A stretch of DNA of 64,000 nt, taken from Rhododendron vialii (taxonomy: Eukaryota > Streptophyta > Magnoliopsida > Ericales > Ericaceae). The stretch lies in the NCBI RefSeq assembly GCF_030253575.1, contig NC_080569.1:2686001-2750000 (forward strand), given 5' to 3'. The notes under the pieces were generated by a model. The model was not told the DNA's origin. It saw only the letters and a program-made list of their open reading frames with translations, and searched no databases. Position 1 is the first letter of the stretch. The number at the start of each line of letters is the position of its first letter. Position numbers and translations under genes: made by a program. Shown piece by piece: positions 23,690-35,588 of the stretch.

Positions 23690-25189
23690 ACATTAGCTGT
23701 GAAAAATAAACACGATAAACCATCTATTGTATGTGGAAAATGTGGCAACAGTTTTTTTTTGGTAAGTAAATGTGGCAACAGTTACATGAAGGAAACCCTC
23801 TATCGGAGAGTTGGTGATGATTATTCGGGTGAAAATAATTGATTGATTGATGCATCTGTGAATCAGCATGTCTCAAAACTAAAGCAAGCTTCTAACCCTC
23901 AGAAATGACTGGGGAAAAGGGGCTTATAGCTTCAAAGAGCTTATGAAATGGGTTTTGTTGAAGTAAGAGAAGTTAGCTTTAGCAAGTTCATCCGTTAGTG
24001 CCAAAATGCAAGGCCAAAGTTATTATTTAAGTAGCTTACTACAATGTCAAAATGCTAAAAAGTAGCATGATGTGCTAAATTAGATGACAAATTTGACACC
24101 AAAGAATGACATTGTCAAAATTTGGCCTGCTATCATGTTTGGCAAGAGGATGGAGAGGGCTTTGCCGTTCTCGATGCCAAATTTTGGCTTTGGCACAAGG
24201 GCGGACTTGCTCTCTGAAGCAGTCCATTCATTTTCAGTTTAACATGCTGTTAAGAGGTTTTTTTCCCACATTGTTCCGCAATCCTTCTTGGTGAATCTGT
24301 ACCTACCACTGAACTGAACTGTACTGTATATCTCTCCATGGTCCCTATCTCACAAGAGCATCACATCCATAAGAATCAAATGGTAAAACCTTCCTAGGCT
24401 TCACGAAAAGTAGTTGAATCTGATTCTGTTCACAAAATTTACGAATGAATCCAGTGTCTAGGATCAAAAATTGATACCCAACATGACAATGATGGATTTG
24501 TAAACATTTCACGATGCTTACATTTTATATGGGTAGACGTTCGTTTCGCTAATTCTGGGTGAAAGCAAACTTCAGAAAGTTAGCTAAAGTTTGCCAGTTG
24601 GTGTCATTTTCTCACAATGCTTGAAGAAGTTATAGAGGTCTATTACCAGACAATTCAGGTATTTTTTTGCAGAACCAAGTTTCATATGTGAAAATGACAC
24701 CATTTGAATTAAGACAGGTTCCGAGAAAAAATAAAATAAAATAAATACAGGTTAACAATCCAATTAAAAACATCACATCCAGCAGTTTAGACAGGTAAAT
24801 AAAACAATGAGTGCTTGTTCACAATCAAAAACCAAGGCCTCAACCTTTCATTACCTAATTCTAAAAATGAAATCAACTGCACTATAAAAATAGACTATAA
24901 CCTTTCTTTTTCTTTTTTCTTTTTTTCTTCTTTTAGGTGTCCGGGCCAGTTTAGGTGCACCTTGACTATTCTACTCCTTGGTTCGGTCAAAGGCATGCCA
25001 TCCATGCCAGGACTAGAGGATTCACAAGAGATTTCTAAATCTCTTGCAGCCTGACCCCAGAGCTTGCCAAGGTTTGGAGCTCAAGAGCTCATCCCTATTG
25101 CCACTTGAGCTCCCTTGAGGTTGACCTTTCTTTAATTTACACACCAAGAACACACCAGAAACAGATAGTAAGACGTATCTCTAATAGGT
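23690..25189. other. Intergenic: 3' flank of the PWP1-like gene
   Basis: No exon or RNA recognised. The part next to 25190 is likely 3' UTR of the minus-strand PWP1-like gene; pyrimidine-rich runs occur at 24903-24937. Confidence 0.5.
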
Positions 25190-28100
25190 CTAAGATCTGT
25201 TTTGATTTCTTAAGTTACCATATCTTCGGGAAACCCCTGCATCAGATAGGGTATCCCACACCTGCAAATGAAGGCAAAAGCAACTAGTCACTTCTGTTGC
25301 ATGGGGCTTCCACACACACACACACACAGAGACGCAAAACCATGAGGCACAAGATGTTACTCACTTCCAGTCTCCCCTTGGAGCCTCCTATGGCCAGCAA
25401 AAAGGGGCTATCCTCTGAGAACGAAATGGAAAATACAGCTCCCTGACAACAATGTATAAAGCACCTCAGATTTTCTACCAAACATGAATGGTAATCTTAT
25501 TATATCGCAGTTGTACATTTAAAGAAAACAAAAAACTACATACGGCTCTCGGATTGTAAGATGCAACACATGATGGCTGGTTGTCTGACAAATCCCAGAG
25601 TTTAACCTGCAGCAATCAAGAGTAGTCAGTGAAGAAACCACAAATCACACAAATTTGTGGCTATGGAGGCCGACTGAAATGTATAGGTGAAAAGATTACC
25701 ATTTTGTCAGTGGATCCCGTTGCGAGAAGCTACGACAAACAGTAGGACAAAGAGTTACAACAGCAATACAGTTAAGTCGAGCATTAAAGACATATCTATA
25801 GAGAGAGGAGAGACGTGTACATTTGGCGCCAACGGATTATAGGAGATTGTGCAAACTGCTTTATCATGTGCATGAAGGGTGAAACTGGGCTTTGAGTCCG
25901 AAGATTGATCAGACTTAGCAGCTCTGATATCAAAACCACTAACTGTACCATTTTCAAGACTGACCTAAAACACAATTATTTGGCAATATTTTGTTATAAG
26001 AGGACTCCAAAAAACCCGCACCACATAGAGCCTGCCACTGCCATACAAAAACCCTTGTGCCATCAATCGGGGACAAGAAGTTGAACATAGCTTGAGGAAG
26101 ACAGAGGATAAACATACCACAAATGAGTGCTCAGTGTGTGGATCCCAAGCCACGCTTTCAACATCAGCTGAAACTGACCACTTGAATCCTGTATGAGATG
26201 GTATCCTTCCATCCTTCTGCAGTAATAAACACAAATCTAATCAAACTAGTGCCAAGGTAATATAGATAACAATGATACTTCCAATTCATAGATCATATTG
26301 ATAATAACTACCACAAGCCACCCACAATGCTATTACAATGTAATGCAGATAGATGAATGCAAGTCATCAATATCAATATCCATTACAAAATCAGATTACC
26401 AGGACCACTGTATGATCGAAGGATCCACTAAGTAAAACTTGTGGCACGTGATGATTCCATGCAACAGCTTGAACCTGAAACCAAATTATGGGAAGGTGAG
26501 TGCACTTCTACTTTTTTATTTGACACGGTGAGCAAGGTGCTACAAACACATATAATAAATGTAGTCAAAACCGAAAAGAACATAAGTGTTGAGTAAATGC
26601 GTCTTGAACACTCATTTATAAGCATGAGATAAGACGCAATAGGAGGACTAAGAAGATAAATACATTTATCATGCATTCTACATTATATAAGGGAGACAAA
26701 CACATAGGGAGATTACGGTGCAACACTTGCCTTGTCTGTATGGTGCGCCATGGTAATATCACATTTTCCAGTTGCCACATCCCAAATCTTGACTAGTTTG
26801 TCTGCACTAGCACTGGCAAGTATATTCCTGTACATGGATTGTAGTTCATAACAAATAACTTGTGCTGAAGTTTAGTACCAATATACCATTTAACGAATCA
26901 AACAAAAGAGAGGAAACTTCCCCAGACCTGTACTCCTTGTTCCAAGCAAGACCAAGCACTGCATCAGTGTGGCTGTCCTCCTTGTACTTGATTGATTTCT
27001 AACACAAAGCGATTACCCATAATAAGTAGTAGCAGAAGAGAGTGGAATCATTGTGATGCAGATCACAAGGAGGTCAACAAAATGCTTGGTTTCAAATAGA
27101 ACTTCTTCTGCCCCATTGGGTTACATAATCAACAATTTACACTTACAAAAGGTCTTATTAACAGTCACCTAGGCGAGATATTCATTTGGTGTGATGTAAA
27201 TTTTATAGTGATCACAGAGTTCCAGGTATTTTCCTAATTTCAAAAATTTCAAACGGAGGTTGTGAGTTATCATGGGGCCATGAGCAAGACTGCAGAATAT
27301 CTTAAGCAGCCTCAATTTAAAATGCAATAAACGGGGGCTAAATTCACCACCTCACCTTCTTTCCTCCTTTCTTCTTCTTCTTCTTTTCAACAATACCACC
27401 TAACACCACTGATGGTTGGACTTCATCCATCTGATAACAGCAACAATGATAGAAGTATTACCCCTAGTATACACTATAAGTTGGCACTACATGCTACAAA
27501 GATTGAGGTCCATAATTCACATACAATGTCTAGGTCCCATATTTCAATGGATGGTTCCATTGAACCTACAGCTATGAAGTTACCTGCCAAAAGGAAGAAA
27601 ATAATTTGAACATATACACAGGGAAAATAAAAACAATGACCAGTAAAGTTCCAAAAAAAAGGGCAACCTGGGTGCCTGAGCCTCCTGCTAGAGCAGGACT
27701 TTGGCAGGGCAAGATGTGTGCAGGCTTACCCATTTTTTGCAAAAGTTTTTGTCAAAAAGTGGCAGAGAATGGATTAATTCCGACTCATGGGAAATCAATA
27801 ACACTGTTCTTACTCTCTTTCACTCTCGGAGTAACCACAAAGCCAAATTGTTGCAATGGCAGCATACAATGTTAGATCACTAAGGAAAGGAAACAGAACA
27901 TGTGAACTGGTGAAGGGACACATTTCCCAAAAAACAACTGTTCAAGTATATGTTACCTTTTTCTCCACCTTTAATTGGGCAGTCGAGCCATGCTAAGCAG
28001 AGGGGAAAAGCTGGAATGATGATATCGTGGTGAACGTACATGTTCGAATCACCACCAGCCGGGTCCTCATAGATCCAAACCTGTTTGTAACATTAAATAC

Positions 28101-29543
28101 ACCAATTGACTGACAAGCTAAGATAAGAGAGAAGTGGGAGGAATAACACACTATTGTCTAGCGAGGAATAGCAAGTATTACATGCCTCTAGATGACTGAC
28201 TTCATCCTCGTTACGTGCACATATTAACACAGCATCCTCAGCCTTTATGATCACGTCCTCAAGCTCTTCAGAGTCATAATCCTAACACCAACAACAAATC
28301 AGCCCCCAACTTAAAATACAATAACAAAACAAAAAAGAAGCAGCAAAGAACAAGAGAAAATGAATTCAATACTCGCACCATAACCCAAAGAAGTAACAAA
28401 ATCCAAACTTTGTCAAACTTACAGCCTGACCCTGCAGATATGGGTCCATGTCGTTACTAGGATAATATGTGCCCCCAATCCCCGCACCAAAAATATCAAT
28501 ACCTGCAGCAATCTTGCTTGATTAAAAACCCATTCAAACATTTTTTGCATGGAAAAGACCAATGCCATCGTTACAATCAGTTTAGTTCCAGTTCACATTT
28601 CCTTAAACCTATGAGCTAGCCATAGAACTGACAAAACAATAACAAATGCTTCAAGGTTAATCCAGGTCTCAAGGAATGCAAAATCTAGGCAAGCAGTATG
28701 CCCAAATTCAATTATCATAGATGAAATCAAGGGAGGGATATACCGTCATCCTCGTCATCGTAATCTTCCATGTTCAGCTCCTGTAAACCATCAGTAATGT
28801 CCTGAAAATTGGAACTTGAAGTGGTACTTTTTGAAGCTTTTCCAAGTGCATCTGCAGCAGCTAACGCTTGGGAAACTTCTTCACCCTTTTTAGCAGCTTC
28901 GGCATCCATACCTTCATCTTGCTCCTCATTTTCACTCTCCTCACTGTAAACCCCAACAGAAATTACACTTACTGTAATCTACACAAATCTCAAGTTACCA
29001 AAAATCTAATTCTCATACAAATATTTCTTTTCGGGTTTGTGAAGCCTGATTGATCTAATTTGCGCTTTGCTAACAGGGGTATTTACGTATTACAATAATT
29101 GATGGTGTAAAACCCTAGCTTATAAATACATATTAAACGCAGCCGATGTACTACGAGTAACTTGCACTGAATTGTTCGTTCGATATTATAGTGAAAACTG
29201 GTGCGAATCAACTACAGTTGGCAACCATGTAAAAATCTTAGTGTCTTGCGTTTCTTTGCTTAATTGTTCTTTGCACGTTAGCGTGCTTGTTGGTTTGGCC
29301 AATTTCTCGACGTCTCTCTCTTCTCCAAGAAATGACAACCACCCATCCTTTATTTCCATATATCTGATCACACATTAACAAGAATATTCAGCTAAATTGC
29401 AAGCCATGTGAGCGTGAATTTTTTTACCTTTTCTCTAAATTACTCTTGAGAATCTCTTCAACCTCGTCTTTGGAAGGAGGATCAGCCACATCTGGGACAG
29501 ACTTTGAAACCCCTTTCGGGACCCAAGAAACCGCTGCTATCAT
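25190..29543 (-). CDS. PWP1: PWP1-like WD40 ribosome-biogenesis protein (one-base frameshift)
   Basis: Homologue of periodic tryptophan protein 1, a nucleolar WD40 protein of ribosome biogenesis and rDNA chromatin. Sixteen exons: 29428-29543, 28744-28943, 28423-28502, 28186-28281, 27957-28080, 27525-27583, 27356-27430, 26928-26999, 26731-26827, 26400-26474, 26118-26216, 25821-25964, 25700-25729, 25544-25606, 25365-25442, 25190-25261. About 492 aa if the frame is kept. Seen: N terminus MIAAVSWVPKG, an acidic region, a Lys run (KKKKKKGGKK), then WD repeats with WDVATGK, SASADK, GSTDKMVKLWD and a C terminus ending RRYGNLRNQNRS. Two introns have GC donors (after exons 4 and 9). In exon 8 the sequence GGAAACAAGGAG carries one A too many for the expected W-N-K-E-Y-R, shifting the frame and giving a TAG in exon 9 (26807-26809). 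The remaining exons are in phase and unspoiled, so an assembly error or a very recent lesion is more likely than an old pseudogene. Confidence 0.85.
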
Positions 29544-31300
29544 TCTTCTGGCTGAAGTTCTATCCAAGGGCTCGAAAAGAATCGATTAAATGCGAATATA
29601 AAACAAGAGGGAAGGGTTTTGTTTCTACTATATATGATTCGAATATCTTTCACAGACTGCTTGGAAATTGCTTAAACCCTAAAACGCCGACGACAACAAC
29701 GTCGGTTTGGGCCGTGTGATTATCTGTGTTCAAAGAGGCACCGAGTTTCCACCTTCAAGTCCAGCCCAATTGAAACAAACCAACAATATGGTGCAGGCCG
29801 ACCCATATTTCAAACACCCTTAATAGGATCTTAATTTCGGTTCCGATATAAGTGCGTTAAGGTCCTTTACAGATAGTAGTATGGTGCGATGGGTTAACAC
29901 TCTCTGTCGGAGGTGATAAGGTACCGTGCATGCACTTCTTTTTTAGCACAAAAAAAAAAAAAGGTTATTGAAAGAGAGCTATGTTACCGGAAACACCAAG
30001 GGCAAGAGACCTATTCCACCAATTCATTAAAGCCAACCCACATAGTATTCAAATCATGATCATCCGATGAAGGTCACCATAGTATTTATTGTATCGGGAG
30101 AGTCGTGCTATGGTGGAAGGATAAGTTAAACATATTACTGATAATATCAATGAACAATGAGTACGGTTACAAAAAAAAAAAAAAAAACAATGAGTTGTAT
30201 GGAGTAGACATAAAGTTGGTGTAATGTGGATGGTGATCACACGCATAATGAGTTTAGAATTTGCTCGGGAATTAGATTAAAGGGGTTTTTTTTTTTTGCC
30301 CACTATGTTTGACTCCTCAAACAATTCATTTTACCTTCTTAATTTGTTTAATTTTTTTCATCTCACAATTTACTTCAATCTTTCTGTCTTTTTTTTTTAA
30401 AAAAAAAAAGAGAGAGGAAAACTTTGCATTTAGCGGATAATATATATATTTTGTACTATTTCTCTCCCTTGTTTAATTATCTTATCCTCTTTTCCTCCTC
30501 TTCCAAAACTTCCAAACACAGCATTCGCCATTATTCTAATAAGTTTTACTTTCTGGATATCCTCTTTTCCTCCTGTTCCAAAACTTTCAAACACAGCATT
30601 TGCTATTATTTTTTATTCTAATAAGTTTTGCTTTCTGGATACTTTTCAAACCAATTTTTTGAGTATATAACATTGTTTTTACACGTTTTATCATAGAAAT
30701 TTACATTGTATCACCAGTTCATAGATTTACTACTTTTGATTATGGAACAATAGAGAGAGAGAGAAAAAAACAAAAAACAAAAAGGAGCATTTCTATTTCG
30801 CATCAGATTTTTCTCGATAGAATAAAATCTTGACTTCATTTCGAGTCTATCATGCATATCATAGTAAATGACTCATTCCGGATTTTATTTTATTTGCTTT
30901 TGTATCAATTTCATTTCTAGCATCCTCATCTCATATCCTTTGAAAAGAGCCAAGGGTCAAGCAAGTTGGTGGTCAACAATTGTTCCATACTCCATTTGGT
31001 TGGTGAATTTGTTTCCCAACAATTGATTAAGGTTTAATTATTAGAGTCAGGCCGTAAAAAAATAATTTCTCGTGAATTCTCCCTAGTTCCAGCGTAGATA
31101 GTTTGCCTTTGACCGGACCGAGAGAGGATTAGTTGAGATGCGCATAAACTGACCCAGATACCTTTGAGCGTCGGGAAAAAAAAATCGTGCAATACGGCAG
31201 ATTTTCATGCATGTTGCAAATTTTCTCATAAGCTTTTCGAATTGACATTCGTTCTAGATTTGGTACTTTCCAAAGGGAAAGAGAATATATTCTGAATACA
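29544..31300. other. Intergenic: PWP1-like 5' flank to MIR169
   Basis: Contains the PWP1 5' flank, poly-A and poly-T stretches (29946-29961, 30170-30187, 30284-30297) and the tandem repeat at 30484-30640. No coding region recognised. Confidence 0.55.
30484..30640. repeat. About 75-bp tandem repeat, two copies
   Basis: Copies 30484-30558 and 30559-30640, each starting ATCCTCTTTTCCTCC and ending GCTTTCTGGAT or ACTTTCTGGAT. The second has a few substitutions and about 7 extra bases. Confidence 0.85.
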
Positions 31301-31338
31301 AATTGACATATTGAGGAAGTTTTGAATAATCCATGTAC

Positions 31339-31346
31339 TATAAATA
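31339..31346 (+). promoter_or_regulatory. TATA box of the MIR169 gene
   Basis: TATAAATA in the context ACTATAAATAGAG, about 100 bp upstream of the mature miRNA. Plant MIR genes are Pol II transcripts with TATA boxes; a start near 31370-31375 would fit a short 5' leader before the hairpin. Confidence 0.6.
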
Positions 31347-31424
31347 GAGAAGTTGAAACCCCAATCAAATGGCATCTTCTCATTGGAGCATTGAGTCAAG
31401 AGGGGAAGAGAGGTCTCACATGTA

Positions 31425-31560
31425 GACAAGAGGTTTGTTGAGTAGCCAAGGATGATTTGCCTGCTTCTACTCCTTAAGGGATCTGGAAATAATCAAACAT
31501 TATTCACAACCCTTTGTTTGGTTTCAGGCAATCACCTTGGCTAAGTTGACAATCGCTTCT
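31425..31560 (+). ncRNA. MIR169: MIR169 precursor hairpin
   Basis: The 5' arm at 31443-31463 reads TAGCCAAGGATGATTTGCCT(G), the miR169 family sequence with a U instead of the commoner C at position 13. The 3' arm at 31527-31545, GGCAATCACCTTGGCTAAG, matches the star strand and pairs back: TAGCCAAGG with CCTTGGCTA, then TGATT and GCC with GGC and AATCA around a one-base bulge. The loop is about 63 nt. Flanks extend the stem (GAGGTTTGTTGAG against TTGACAATCGCTTCTC). Family knowledge: miR169 guides cleavage of NF-YA (HAP2) mRNAs in drought, nutrient and nodule or root responses. A TATA box lies about 100 bp upstream. Not verified by small-RNA data, but the paired guide and star leave little doubt. 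Confidence 0.88.
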
Positions 31561-31563
31561 CTT

Positions 31564-31903
31564 TCATGTCAGACCCTTCTCTTCTTCCATTGCCAGTAAT
31601 GCATGCTTGATATTGTCTTCAAGGATAGAGATATTGTCGAGTGTCCGTGTTGTGACAAATACAATGAGGCAATAATTCTCCGGTAAAATTCCAACAGAAG
31701 GTTGGTAAGGTACATGCAAAAAATCTAGATGCTCACGTGATGTTAGACTTCTAACAGCGTATACAACTAACTGCATTTACAAAACAATATGCATACTGCA
31801 ACGGATGAGCTTTTCTTCGGTCGCAGAATCTCTTGCTGCCATAACATGTGACAGGTCTAGTGTCATTCTTGTACTATAAAACAAGACAATTAAGCGGTCT
31901 CAT
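31564..31903 (-). pseudogene. Unrecognised protein-like reading frame with internal stop
   Basis: On the strand opposite MIR169, one frame reads from about 31903 with protein-like composition (MTLDLSHVMAARDSATEEKL...), meets a TAA at about 31777-31779, then continues in the same frame (RSLTSREHLDFLHVPYQPS, ILEDNIKHALLAMEEEKG) to a TGA at 31564. A splice that skips the TAA would need an intron of about 25 nt, too short for plants. I do not recognise the family. It may be a decayed terminal exon or retrocopy, or a chance open frame. Confidence 0.3.
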
Positions 31904-32387
31904 GTTTTACTTCTCCAGCTAACGTTGAATATACTTAGTAGGAACTATATGATTTTTATAGTCCAAAAACACCACCCGACCCCTAACCACATCCAAAATT
32001 ACCAAGTCAGAAGTACTTGAAATAGCAACACTAAATTGGTTGAATTTAATAAATAAAAAGAACCAGAGAAGGAAGAGGAAATGCTAACAGCACCGTAGAC
32101 AACTCCTCATTGATAACGAGGGAAACACACATAATGTTTCGATAAGAAGCTTAAATACTGATTCAAGAGAAATAGATGCATGAATAAGAAGCAAACCTCC
32201 ACCATACTATATGAAGGAAAGAGTCGCATAGCACATTTCCGTAACAACACTCCAGAAGGATTCCCATCCCACATACGGTTTAAAATTACTCAATACTCTC
32301 TAACTGGCTAGGTAAATTCTTCAATGCCGAGTGGGAAGGGCAATTTCTCATTGGACATTATTCTGTAGGTTTTGAAGAACGAAATAT
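31904..32387. other. 3' flank of the FAP1-like gene
   Basis: Probable 3' UTR and downstream flank of the minus-strand FAP1-like gene. No other feature seen. Confidence 0.5.
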
Positions 32388-35300
32388 CTACTGCTGGAAT
32401 AGAGAAGCCAGGTTTCGCTCAATCTCTTCTTTAGCTTTTTGGTCAAATGGATCATCACCCATGTACAGATCTAAAATTGACCGACCGAGAAGTTTGCTCT
32501 GGATACTTCCCACCTCCTTTCCATCAACTACAATATCAACCAAACACAAAATTAATCTTGGGTGCAAAGACATCACCACAAAAAAGGATTTTTCACTGTT
32601 TTTCAGTATGAAATAATACCCTGCTTTGAGCTGAATCGTAACAATGCCTACAATTGGTACCAGTCACACAGGAAGAGTACAGTATTAGAACTCAGAAGCC
32701 TGTAATCCTTGATCAGGTTCCTTTTAACAGCTACATTTTAGAATTTTTAATTCCAGTTCGGCGTATCACAAATAGTTTCCCCTAATTAGCTTTGGAGACT
32801 TGTCAATACGGACACGAACAGAGTGATAACTGAGGAACAATAATGGCAATAACCAAAAGCGCTCAAGGAGTAATAAAGCTGGATAGAATCAATGAGTATC
32901 TCTATTATATCTGTTACACCAATTGGAAAACTACAAAAGCAGGTTTAGAAATAAGAAGTCTTACTTGTTGTGCGAACCACATTGCCCAGTTCCCTTGAAA
33001 GATCAATTATAGATCCCCGAGGAATCTTGTATTCATCTTTAAAAAATGAAGTGAACCTGTTGAGCAGGCTGTTAGGCCCAAAGCAATGACTATAAAACAC
33101 TAGACAAACTACTTTACAATAACACATTCTATGAACCCCTATTCTTATTGTTTCTCATTTTAATTTATCAATAAGATTACACAGTTTCTATCACAAACTT
33201 CAAATAGAAACATCAAAATCAGCAAGGAAGAGGGCAAAGGCAGTTTTAAAAGCGATCAAAAAAGGCCATATACACAAACAAGAGCTGGGAGGGTATCATT
33301 TGGCGTGCTATATAAACAAGCATCAAAGTGAAGTGAAGCACCTAAAGGTCAACTTAACTCAACAAGCCTTAGTCCCGAATTCCTGGTTACATGGGGTCTG
33401 CTACTTGGATCCACTTGCTCTAGAGTCCCAATTGATTCTCACCAGTCACAACCATGTAAGGGTCCATGGTCCACTAAAATAGCCATCACAGCTACTAAAG
33501 AAGGGGAAAAAATGAATAGAACAATGATACCAAAAGCTTTCAAACATGAGAACTTTTCAAAACCATAACATCTCAAGACTTGAAAATTCAATGATGATAT
33601 ATTATCAGAAGTATATTCTCTATCCATAGCAACCAAGTAATGCTATACTCTGACAAAACGATGACTTACCTTTGAAGCAATTCTTTATTATCTGACGATT
33701 CTGACCCAGCAAACTTTTGTAGTCTGTTTCCAACAGATTCTTCGAAAGCACTACGTACAGAACGAATGCTTAATTTTCCATAAACTATTTCGAGTCTAAC
33801 AGTCATGCAAACATCACTATTCTTAAGATCATCAATCAACTCCTTGTTATCCAGTTCCGCAGGAGATGCTTTTCCATATTTCTCACCAAGAACTTCCTTT
33901 ATATCAACAGTATCAGCATAAACACCTGTACATTTACTTCCATTATCAAGGGAATCTCAAAATGATGTCAAATGTTCATCTACTTAAATACAAGTAATGC
34001 AGTAGGCTAGTAGCCATGTAACGGATATAAAATAATGCAGAATGATGACTGTGCACAATCCAAGTAAGCTACTGAAAAATGGCAAACAACAAGTGTTCAA
34101 TAGAACATGAGTGCCTTATAACAACTGGTAGTAGGGGTATAGAATAGTTGCAGCTTGCACAAATGAGACCTGAACCCAGCATCACACCATCAAGGAAGCG
34201 CCTTCTCCACTTGGCAACCCCATGCCCCCAACATGAATGTCTTATGATGGGCTTAAATTGTCTAGGTTAAGCCCAAAAATAGTGTTTTAAGAGAAGCAAA
34301 TGATTTGAAACTCCAAAATAAGGTTATCAAACATTTCATGGATATAAACTCATATAACACCTTTTCATTCTCATAATGTGAAAACCCTATTAGACACAAG
34401 TCTATTGATGATTCTCAGAAATGACCACCAATAATAAGGGGCCCCCGACAATCAACCATCAACTGGGCTATAAACTTCCCCTTGTAGTTCATTTCAATGC
34501 ATGTTGGAAGACGCAACCTATAACTTCTAGGTTTGTTTGATAGCTGTGCCAAACTGTTTGGCATGAATTTATTTTCCTCTTATGGCCGATGACTTTAAAA
34601 ATTCAATTTTGAGAAGCTCCATTTGTTCAGCTGCAACGAAAAGCAAACTGTATACTACCACCTAGGAGGAACAAAGATGTGTCACTTGGCTCGGTTACAG
34701 CCATTGATCATGCAATGGTGATCTCCATTCCATATATTGAAAATAGAGAGTCCAAGTCCCATCAATGGAAAAAAAATTACAGCAACATTTTAACTCACAT
34801 TCCAACAAATTCATGGAATTAGAAACCGAACTGAATTCATCAAGCTGAATTCCAGAAACGTACGTAGGGCTGCAACGAACTGAGCTGCTCGGCTTGTTAA
34901 GGCTCGGCTCGACTAGTTTAGCAATCGAGCCGAGCTCGAGCTCGAGTTTTAGGCTCGTTTACACCCCCAACGTAGGTGATACCCAATTTCGCGCACAATG
35001 TGCATTCCAGTTCAGGTACATAATAAAATTCGAGATACTAATTTAATTGGCCCCGCTAGTAGACTGAGAGATTGATCCGACATTAGCAGAGTGCGCGTAG
35101 GTCGGCTTAGACACTCTGAGTCATAATAAAAACATTGGAGGTATTAATGTGACAAAGAAGCGGAAAAAGGAAGGAAAGGCGGTACCGAAAGCATAAACAT
35201 CGATGTTTTTCAAGCCAAACACGCTCTTTCTCCGCACCCCAACTCCGAGAAGTCGCCGGGAATCTCCCAAAGCGGACGGAAACGAGACGCCGGTCTTCGG

Positions 35301-35588
35301 CTCGTTTACCGGCGTCGGATCCGCGGCTAGGGAGAGAGAGCCCCAGAGATGGGACGAGCGATTGGCGTTCCCGTTGGGCGATAAATTGGAAAGCAAGAAA
35401 TTCAAGGCGTCTTGGAGAAACGGGGTGTTCGAGTATTGGGATGCGGCGGCGGCGGCGGCAACGGATACGCCGGCGGCGACGGTGAACGCCACGGTTGAGG
35501 CGGAGAGAGACTTGCGGGAGGGGACGTCGGGTCGGGCGGGCGGCTTTGGGGGCTGAGGAAGCCAGAAAGGAAAGCGCGGAGAAACCAT
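32388..35588 (-). CDS. FAP1: FAP1-like plastid fatty-acid-binding protein (CHI fold)
   Basis: Chalcone-isomerase-fold protein of the FAP1 type. In Arabidopsis, FAPs are plastid proteins that bind fatty acids and lack chalcone isomerase activity. Four exons: 35186-35588, 33670-33925, 32965-33056 and 32388-32527; 296 aa, all phases agree and all introns are GT-AG. The N terminus MVSPRFPFWLPQPP plus a Ser/Ala-rich stretch and an alanine run (residues about 35-50) fits a plastid transit peptide. The mature part carries GVSFPSALGDSRRLLGVG, GLKNIDVYAFGVYAD, VRLEIVYGKLSIRSVR, FKDEYKIPRGSIIDL and GRSILDLYMGDDPFD, which are family landmarks around the ligand cleft. The start is the only Met giving a transit peptide. 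Intron 1 (33926-35185) holds a small hAT-like MITE. The exon 1 region is GC-rich relative to its surroundings. No lesion seen. Confidence 0.88.
34865..34968. mobile_element. Short hAT-type MITE in FAP1-like intron 1
   Basis: Starts TAGGGCTGCAACGAA and ends GCTCGTTTACACCCCC, with GAGCCGAGCTCGAG-rich interior. Flanked by AACGTACG (34857-34864) and AACGTAGG (34969-34976), a 7/8 match suggesting an 8-bp target duplication. Such termini are typical of plant hAT MITEs; 104 bp, probably internally deleted. Confidence 0.65.

Noticed and set aside
30484..30640. Array-like repeats (CRISPR-like)
   Set aside because: Only two direct copies without spacers in plant nuclear DNA; a simple tandem duplication.
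35203..35556. 117-codon plus-strand frame
   Set aside because: Antisense shadow of GC-rich FAP1-like exon 1, which has clear family motifs on the minus strand.
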